DNA from: Gonocerus acuteangulatus | Taxonomy: Eukaryota; Arthropoda; Insecta; Hemiptera; Coreidae | DNA: 64,000 bases | Reading direction: 5' to 3' | Assembly (NCBI GenBank): GCA_946811695.1 | Contig: OX328125.1 | Coordinates: 109,332,373-109,396,372, forward strand | Translations under genes and position numbers: made by a program | Shown here: one piece after another, positions 57,931-64,000 of the stretch | How the letters are laid out: each line of letters begins with the position of its first letter | Position numbering within the stretch: position 1 is the stretch's first letter | Notes under the pieces: model-generated | What the model saw: the letters and a program-made list of their open reading frames with translations, nothing else | Told to the model about the DNA's origin: nothing | Database searches by the model: none

Positions 57931-59250
57931 TGTGTGGAACGGCTTCTTTCTCCAGCGGTGTCGCTCCTCTCTCCATCGCAATATTTCGTCGGGTTCATCT
58001 CCGACTTCTTCAGGCAGCTAGTGTCGTCCTCGGTGGTTGTCAAGGGAATGAATTTTTCCCGGATTTTCCCTCCTTTATAGCCCTGCTTCTTAGACTATGC
58101 GGGCCAATGGTGTAGGGGCTCCGTGGGCCAATAGGGCTCGAGGGCTGTCTTCTTCGTTCGTCCGTCGTCTGTAGTTCTTCGGTAGTCCGTGTGGGGCGCT
58201 GGTCGTCTTGAGTCCCTGTCTTCTCCTCTATCTTCTTAAGGATGGGCCGCCAAATGTCTGGGAGGATGAGGCCATCTTCCCTATTGAAGTTCACCGGATG
58301 CTTCTGTATTTCGATGGCTTCTCTAATTAGTCTCCTTGTCAAGCTGGTTTCCTTGGCTAGGGTCTTGGCTCGGTCGAATAATACTTGTTTGGGACACTCT
58401 TCTCCGTGTGTTGCCACCGCCGAAGTTTTGGTGCGTCCCAGCCTGTAGTCAGCAGCGTGTTGTCCGATCCGGGTGGCCACCTTCTTACCTGTTTGACCTA
58501 CATACACCTTCCCACAGTCGCACGGTAGAAGGTAGACACCCTGGTCTTGTAACCGCTGCTTATCCTTACTCTTCCCGAGACAATCCCCTATCTTGTTGAG
58601 AGGCTTGAAGGCGACATCTATCTCCTCCTTTCTGAAGAGTCTGCCCAGCCTCTCGCTGACACCGCTGACGTAAGGCAAGGAGATTCTGGTTCTTTGTTTC
58701 GTGTCTGTCCGGCTGTTTTCCTCCCTGTGTCGGCTTTCCACATCCTTGATGGTTCGGGAAATTAATTTTTGATCGTAACCATTGCTGACCAGATCCTTGG
58801 TCATCTGCTCGAATTCCATCTTCAGGAGTGTCCGGTTACTGCACAGGCTAACAGCTCTATGTGCGAGTGTCCTGACTACACTCATTTTGTGTCCCCGGTG
58901 GTGGTGTGAGTCTGAGTGCAAATATCTCCCTGTGGCCGTGGGCTTCCTATAAACGGTGTGCTCCAGCTCACCGTTGTTTCCTCTAATGATCATGAGGTCT
59001 AAGAAAGGCAATCTTCCGTCCTTCTCCTCCTCGACGGTGAACTTGATAGCTGGGTGCAAGTTGTTCAATAGCAAGAGGAATTTTTTAAGTTCCTCTTCCC
59101 CATGCTGCCAAATTGCGAGAACATCGTCCACATATCTTAGCCAGAGCTTCGGTTTGTGTTCGGTCTTCTCCATTAACCGCCTTTCAAAGTCCTCCATGAA
59201 AATATTGGCCACAACTGGTGAGAGGGGGCTGCCCATGGCCACACCTTCTG
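57928..59250 (-). mobile_element. Penelope-like element, inverted partial copy (3' half)
   Basis: Near-identical to 60665-61986 read on the opposite strand. The deduced protein from GVAMGSPLSPVV to GKSGKNSFP at 58040 is the same apart from rare changes (TTEELQ versus TTDELQ). It includes the YVDD box and the entire GIY-YIG endonuclease but lacks RT motifs before GVAMGS. At 59246-59258 the match breaks and a small direct fragment begins. The extended open frame to 59359 runs across this junction and is not an original start. No independent function is expected. Confidence 0.93.
57980..58013 (-). ncRNA. Hammerhead-ribozyme-like motif in the inverted Penelope copy
   Basis: Minus strand: CTGAAGA core, one extra A, stem II GTCGG/CCGAC with an 8-base loop, GAAA, then A-TA-T and U17. 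Same as 61900-61933. Upstream base differs (AGCTGC instead of AGCAGC), changing stem I. Confidence 0.6.
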
Positions 59251-59257
59251 CGTCCCA

Positions 59258-59401
59258 GAGTGTAGTCAGGACACTCGCACATAGAGCTATTAGCCTGTGC
59301 AGTAACCGGACACTCCTGAAGATGGAATTCGAGCAGATGACCAAGGATCTGGTCAGCAATGGTTACGATCAAAAATTAATTTCCCGAACCATCAAGGATG
59401 G
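59258..59401 (+). repeat. 144-bp direct duplicate of an internal Penelope segment
   Basis: Matches 61031-61171 with about one difference (AGCTATT versus AGCTGTT). It encodes VVRTLAHRAISLCSNRTLLK and continues to SRTIKD. Placed between the inverted copy and the 5' region of the intact element, it is evidence of a complex insertion. Confidence 0.93.
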
Positions 59402-59467
59402 TCTAGAAACGACCTCCAATTTTTACGCAGATGCAGGGAAGAAAATGTCATCCCACCTTTTCTAAGA

Positions 59468-61873
59468 ATGAAAAGGACCCTCAAGACCACCAAAGCAGCC
59501 CGGATCTATGATAACATGGAGAAGGCGCTGCTGAGGGAAAGGATTGGAGCGTATCGACATCGGATGTGGAGCCTGCAAACAGAGGAAACTTTTCTCGCAG
59601 AGAAAGTCACCTCAACTGTATTTGCGGAGTTATGGGACACAGTGGACCGCATTACAAAAAGCAAAGCGGAGAAAGTGGGTTCTCACAACGCGGAGAAGAA
59701 GGACAAAAAATGGGATAAGCTGACCAGAAGATACGAGCCAAATTTGATGGCCCTTAAAAGGGCCGTTGACAATAACGACCTTCAGCCTTCCATACCAGCT
59801 GAGAGGACAGTCATAGTCAATTTAGCTGGTATAGAACTGTCTCAGGCGGCTACGGAAATCCTCGAAAAAGGAATGAATTTTGCTGTGGCGCCCACACGGA
59901 CCCCGACAGAGGAATTAGTGACCAGTATCGAGGCCGCTCTCACACCTATGGTTGGGGAAATGGCTGACAAGATAAGACTGGAAGCTGCTCACCTCGTTAG
60001 TAAAGCCAGGCCACCAAAGGATAATTTAACGCCAGCCCAGAGACAAGCTCTACGTGACCTGAAGAAACGTGACGATATTGTAATAACCAAGGCGGACAAA
60101 GGCAACAGCACTGTCATTCTCGACCGAATTTCATACGACGAAAAAATGGAATCGCTATTAACTCCAGATAAATATGAGAAGGGTATCAAGGACCCCACCA
60201 AAAAGATCAAGAATAAAATTAAGAACATCTTGAAAAGCAGCAAGATGGAGCAGGGAAAGATTGCTGAGATGACCCCCGGGGATTCCAGGATCCCAAGGAT
60301 TTATGGCCTTCCTAAGGTACATAAAGAAGGAGCCCCCCTCAGGCCAATTGTATCAATGATCGGGGCACCCACTTATAGAACAAGCAAGGTACTGGCCAGG
60401 GAGCTGAAACCATACACGGGCCAATCTTTCTCAGCGGTCAAAAATTCATTCCATTTGGTGGAGATCTTAAAAAACATCAAATTGGAGGAAAAGGATCTAT
60501 TACTGAGTGTTGATGTGGAATCTCTTTTTACCAATCTTCCAGCACAGGATTCCATCAACATTATTAAGGAAAACAAATTTCTGGAAGGCAAGATGATGGA
60601 ACTAGCTGAGCTTGTGCTGACTTCTTGCTACTTCCAATACAGAGGAGTCCTGTACCAGCAGAAGGATGGTGTGGCCATGGGCAGCCCCCTCTCACCAGTT
60701 GTGGCCAATATTTTCATGGAGGACTTTGAAAGGCGGTTAATGGAGAAGACCGAACACAAACCGAAGCTCTGGCTAAGATATGTGGACGATGTTCTCGCAA
60801 TTTGGCAGCATGGGGAAGAGGAACTTAAAAAATTCCTCTTGCTATTGAACAACTTGCACCCAGCTATCAAGTTCACCGTCGAGGAGGAGAAGGACGGAAG
60901 ATTGCCTTTCTTAGACCTCATGATCATTAGAGGAAACAACGGTGAGCTGGAGCACACCGTTTATAGGAAGCCCACGGCCACAGGGAGATATTTGCACTCA
61001 GACTCACACCACCACCGGGGACACAAAATGAGTGTAGTCAGGACACTCGCACATAGAGCTGTTAGCCTGTGCAGTAACCGGACACTCCTGAAGATGGAAT
61101 TCGAGCAGATGACCAAGGATCTGGTCAGCAATGGTTACGATCAAAAATTAATTTCCCGAACCATCAAGGATGTGGAAAGCCGACACAGGGAGGAAAACAG
61201 CCGGACAGACACGAAACAAAGAACCAGAATCTCCTTGCCTTACGTCAGCGGTGTCAGCGAGAGGCTGGGCAGACTCTTCAGAAAGGAGGAGATAGATGTC
61301 GCCTTCAAGCCTCTCAACAAGATAGGGGATTGTCTCGGGAAGAGTAAGGATAAGCAGCGGTTACAAGACCAGGGTGTCTACCTTCTACCGTGCGACTGTG
61401 GGAAGGTGTATGTAGGTCAAACAGGTAAGAAGGTGGCCACCCGGATCGGACAACACGCTGCTGACTACAGGCTGGGACGCACCAAAACTTCGGCGGTGGC
61501 AACACACGGAGAAGAGTGTCCCAAACAAGTATTATTCGACCGAGCCAAGACCCTAGCCAAGGAAACCAGCTTGACAAGGAGACTAATTAGAGAAGCCATC
61601 GAAATACAGAAGCATCCGGTGAACTTCAATAGGGAAGATGGCCTCATCCTCCCAGACATTTGGCGGCCCATCCTTAAGAAGATAGAGGAGAAGACAGGGA
61701 CTCAAGACGACCAGCGCCCCACACGGACTACCGACGAACTACAGACGACGGACGAACGAAGAAGACAGCCCTCGAGCCCTATTGGCCCACGGAGCCCCTA
61801 CACCATTGGCCCGCATAGTCTAAGAAGCAGGGCTATAAAGGAGGGAAAATCCGGGAAAAATTCATTCCCTTGA
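59468..61873 (+). CDS. Penelope-like retroelement protein: reverse transcriptase plus GIY-YIG endonuclease (intact, 801 residues)
   Basis: Single open frame. The N-terminal 180 residues are basic and helical. RT motifs follow in order: TKADKGNSTVIL (about 219), RIYGLPKVHKEGAPLRPIV (about 280), motif A with Asp349 in SVDVESLF, GVAMGSPLSPVVANIF, the catalytic Y438-V-D-D and LPFLDLMI. Then VYRKPTATGRYLHSDSHHH leads into the linker. The GIY-YIG nuclease opens at residue 636 with GVYLLPCDCGKVYVG, continues through TRIGQHAADYRLG, and ends near NREDGLILPDIWRP. This domain order defines the Penelope class that carries an endonuclease. ATG 59468 is the first Met after a stop at 59463; an earlier non-Met start is not excluded. 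The protein copies element RNA at nicked target DNA. Because the frame is intact, the copy could be active. Confidence 0.96.
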   Translation: MKRTLKTTKAARIYDNMEKALLRERIGAYRHRMWSLQTEETFLAEKVTSTVFAELWDTVDRITKSKAEKVGSHNAEKKDKKWDKLTRRYEPNLMALKRAVDNNDLQPSIPAERTVIVNLAGIELSQAATEILEKGMNFAVAPTRTPTEELVTSIEAALTPMVGEMADKIRLEAAHLVSKARPPKDNLTPAQRQALRDLKKRDDIVITKADKGNSTVILDRISYDEKMESLLTPDKYEKGIKDPTKKIKNKIKNILKSSKMEQGKIAEMTPGDSRIPRIYGLPKVHKEGAPLRPIVSMIGAPTYRTSKVLARELKPYTGQSFSAVKNSFHLVEILKNIKLEEKDLLLSVDVESLFTNLPAQDSINIIKENKFLEGKMMELAELVLTSCYFQYRGVLYQQKDGVAMGSPLSPVVANIFMEDFERRLMEKTEHKPKLWLRYVDDVLAIWQHGEEELKKFLLLLNNLHPAIKFTVEEEKDGRLPFLDLMIIRGNNGELEHTVYRKPTATGRYLHSDSHHHRGHKMSVVRTLAHRAVSLCSNRTLLKMEFEQMTKDLVSNGYDQKLISRTIKDVESRHREENSRTDTKQRTRISLPYVSGVSERLGRLFRKEEIDVAFKPLNKIGDCLGKSKDKQRLQDQGVYLLPCDCGKVYVGQTGKKVATRIGQHAADYRLGRTKTSAVATHGEECPKQVLFDRAKTLAKETSLTRRLIREAIEIQKHPVNFNREDGLILPDIWRPILKKIEEKTGTQDDQRPTRTTDELQTTDERRRQPSSPIGPRSPYTIGPHSLRSRAIKEGKSGKNSFP

Positions 61874-62015
61874 CAACCACCGAGGACGACACTAGCAGCC
61901 TGAAGAAGTCGGAGATGAACCCGACGAAATATTGCGATGGAGAGAGGAGCGACACCGCTGGAGAAAGAAGCCGTTCCACACAAACATGTGATACCCAGCG
62001 ATGCAATTTAAAACA

Positions 62016-62018
<3 letters not shown>
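61874..62018 (+). repeat. 3' UTR of the Penelope-like element
   Basis: Shared with the inverted copy up to about 61986 (CGTTCCACACAAACAT), containing the hammerhead-like motif. A short extra piece (GTGATACCCAGCGATGC) then leads into (TA)n. Confidence 0.85.
61900..61933 (+). ncRNA. Hammerhead-ribozyme-like motif in the Penelope 3' end
   Basis: CTGAAGA (61900-61906), an extra A, stem II GTCGG (61908-61912) with CCGAC (61921-61925), GAAA, minimal stem III A-TA-T and U17. U at the cleavage position is permitted but usually slower than C. The extra A between core and stem II departs from the strict consensus. Confidence 0.62.

Positions 62019-62073
<55 letters not shown>
62019..62073. repeat. (TA)n tract at the 3' end of the Penelope-like element
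   Basis: 55 bp of TA directly after the element, followed by a RepA end. Confidence 0.97.
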
Positions 62074-62074
<1 letters not shown>

Positions 62075-62087
62075 CGAATATATGTAT

Positions 62088-62140
62088 ATATATAGGGATA
62101 TCCTCCCTATGGAGGGAGGGAGGGGCCGCGCTAAAAGCTA
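62088..62140 (+). repeat. RepA terminal fragment
   Basis: ATATCCTCCCTATGGAGGGA, GGGAGGGGCCGCGCTAAAA is the RepA 3' terminus, here directly beyond a (TA)n tract as in intact copies. Confidence 0.75.
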
Positions 62141-62577
62141 GTTCATTTCTGGATTCATGGAGAGGGATTTTGAATTTACACAGCTAACTGAAGAGAATAT
62201 ACTAGGACCTTGAAGGAGTAAGGGGGAATCACGAATTCCGCATGTTGGGAAATCGAAGTTAAAGTTGTAGAAGTGCTTCAGGATAGGAAAGGCGTTTACT
62301 CTGTGGAATGGTCATTCATAAACCTTATCGAAGAAGGATACAATAGGCGTTTTTCGGGAATAGTTGAAGGGTAAGGGGAAAGAACAAGAAATGCCCATTT
62401 TTATCGAATTTCTAATTATTAGCTCATTATACAGTTTGATAGAGGTACTAACTAACTGGCACACAATCACATTGAAAATTCTACACAAATCTGAGTTACA
62501 CACGATGAAAGGTTTGGCATACTGGGAAAAAACAAGGAATGTCCAAGCAGAAAAAGGAAAAAACTGGGACAGTCCAT
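62141..62577. other. Region upstream of the DUF7869-like fragment
   Basis: Short open frames on both strands. It may be the decayed upstream part of the same coding sequence, but no motif is legible. Confidence 0.35.
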
Positions 62578-62902
62578 ATTTATCATGTTTACTTTTAATG
62601 TGCATCAACATTCTAATGGGAATTCAGTGTTCTTTACCTATCCAGAATTCATAGGAAGAAAAGGCGCTGATGAGGTTTGTTCCTTTCTTTTTAAATTTAT
62701 TTTTGATTACCTCCATGAAGGTGTTAAGTACTTACATATTTTCTGTGATTCAGCAGGAGGGCAAAATAAAAATTATATTGTTATCAGGTTTTTGTACTAC
62801 CTAGTTCATGTGGTACAACGGTTTGACTCCATCAACGTTACTTTCCCTATTAGAGGCCATTCATATCTTGAATGTGATAAAAATATGGGCCTAGTAAACC
62901 AA
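62578..62902 (+). pseudogene. DUF7869-type domain fragment
   Basis: The frame reads FNVHQHSNGNSVFFTYPEFI and GRKGADEVCSFLFKFIFDYL, then LHIFCDSAGGQNKNYIVIRF and INVTFPIRGHSYLECDKNMG. The pattern CDS-GGQNKN followed by FP-RGHSYLECD-MG matches a domain seen in many multicopy arthropod and other invertebrate proteins (DUF7869), whose acidic residues suggest a nuclease- or transposase-like fold. It starts mid-domain without an N-terminal region and is cut at 62902, where RepC begins. Function is unknown; a transposon origin is inferred from its multicopy habit. Confidence 0.7.
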
Positions 62903-62904
62903 AA

Positions 62905-63946
62905 GTCCGTCACGCAGGAGCTGCATAACTAAGCACTTTCCTCAGAATTTGGGTCCTGTAGACTGCTTTCCAGAACAATTTGCTTAAAATATCCTACATA
63001 AATTAAATAAAAACATGAATAGTTCTCTTTTAATTTTGTAATGAGTAACTGATAAATTATTAATTTGCTTCCAGAGTTATGTTTACACATGGTACCTACT
63101 ACACTACGTAATAAATACAAAATCCTCATATTATCGTATTTTGATCTAACGCAGGAACCGGATACAGTCCCTCTCGCGCTCCTTGCGGCGCCTTTGTGAA
63201 CCTATGTCTGATGGCTTTTCTATGGAAGTATATTACAAAGTAAACCCCCCTTTCCGATTGACCGATTCAGCTCATTTTTACAACACTTTTTTCTCATGAG
63301 TTACCCACGACGTATACCGCGTTTCGTTACAATACAGCAGAAATTACGACTGGTATGAGTATATTAGGAATTTGGGTCCGGAGTAAACCCCCCCCCCCCC
63401 TTTTAATGAACCGATTTATTTTATTTTTACAACACATATTTACCTGTAGATTACCACTACGAATACCGAGTTTCGTCGAAATGTACCAAAAATCACGGTT
63501 GGTAGTGGCGAATTGGTATTGTGGGTCTGGAGTAAACCCCCGCTCCTAATGAACCGATTTAGTTTATTTTTACATCACATATTTACCTGTGGATTACCAC
63601 TACGAATACCGAGTTTCGTCGAAATACACCTAAAATCACGGCTGGTAGTGGCGAATTGGTATTGTCGGTCCGGAGTAAACCCCCCCCTCCGTATGAACCG
63701 ATTTAGTTTATTTTTATATCTCACTTTTCTCTCTATATTACCAGTACGAATACCAAGTTTCGTTGAAATATAACAAATATTACGGCTGAAATGGTCAAAT
63801 TAGTGTTTTGGGTTCGGGGTAAACCCCCCCTTCCGGTGGACCGATTTTGGTGGTTAACGAACTCGTTCAATCGTTTGCTAATTGAATGCTATATACCAAG
63901 TTTCGTGACGAAAAAACAAAAACTCTGGCCGCTATCGTGTTAACAG

Positions 63947-63949
<3 letters not shown>
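62905..63949 (+). repeat. RepC copy 2, with ~125-bp internal tandem units
   Basis: Left end AGTCCGTCACGCAGGAGCTG as at 56981. From 63240 four to five tandem units are clearer than in copy 1, each containing GTAAACCCCCC, GAACCGATTTA, TTACCACTACGAATACCGAG and a GGTAGTGGCGAATTGGTATT block. The end GTGTTAACAGACACATATAT enters (TA)n. Confidence 0.85.
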
Positions 63950-63993
<44 letters not shown>

Positions 63994-64000
63994 TATATAT
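63950..64000. repeat. (TA)n tract, window edge
   Basis: TA tract at the 3' end of RepC copy 2, continuing out of the window. Confidence 0.95.

Noticed and set aside
58956..59465. 169-codon plus-strand frame
   Set aside because: It reads antisense across the inverted Penelope copy and then into the direct fragment. No single ancestral protein corresponds to it.
63355..63773. Open frames with repeated MNRFSLFL-type segments
   Set aside because: The repetition follows the 125-bp RepC units. Frames break in copy 1 and no domain is recognised.

Overview
The window is AT-rich animal DNA, most likely from an arthropod. It has long introns and is packed with transposons: tRNA- and 5S-derived SINEs, mariner, hAT, piggyBac and pogo-like DNA elements, a Penelope-like retroelement, LINE remnants and many (TA)n arrays. 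The species cannot be named from sequence alone. I recognise four host genes, or parts of them. None lies in an operon-like arrangement. Repeat families are given local names: RepA, RepB, RepC and RepD are unclassified interspersed repeats, and SINE-alpha, SINE-beta and SINE-gamma are tRNA-derived SINEs.

1-9.5 kb: RepA 3' end; one coding exon of a DAPIT/ATP5MK-like ATP-synthase subunit on the minus strand (2616-2704); a foldback MITE; the last two exons of a C15orf61-like gene on the plus strand (3756-4210); then SINEs, a 24-bp minisatellite, a long (TA)n tract, a decayed jockey-type LINE and a 5S-derived SINE with a 9-bp target duplication.

9.7-25.1 kb: an apparently intact APEX1/Rrp1-type AP endonuclease gene. 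Six coding exons give a 343-residue protein with every catalytic residue present. The introns carry a duplicate of the lysine-rich exon, a hAT remnant, an RTE-like LINE remnant, a piggyBac 5' end, several elements built from one short motif, a 58-bp minisatellite and RepA/RepB copies.

25-31 kb: RepA, an almost intact mariner (27617-28890) with TA target duplication, RepB copies and a foldback element.

31.4-35.8 kb: a previously unassigned four-exon gene with consistent splice phases (200 residues, function unknown). Its introns hold two hAT MITEs with 8-bp target duplications and a 22-bp-type minisatellite.

36-57 kb: no host gene found. Notable contents are a tandem array whose ~200-bp unit carries a tRNA-like promoter, several RepA copies, one invaded by a second mariner, SINE-alpha copies, a palindromic 48-bp satellite, a pogo-like element that split a (TA)n tract, and a SINE-gamma with a 12-bp target duplication.

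57-64 kb: an intact 801-codon Penelope-like element (reverse transcriptase plus GIY-YIG endonuclease) head-to-head with a partial inverted copy. Hammerhead-ribozyme-like motifs lie in both 3' tails and (TA)n lies at both outer ends. RepC copies and a DUF7869-type fragment flank it.

Coordinates of decayed repeats are approximate. All family assignments come from motif recognition, without database searching.
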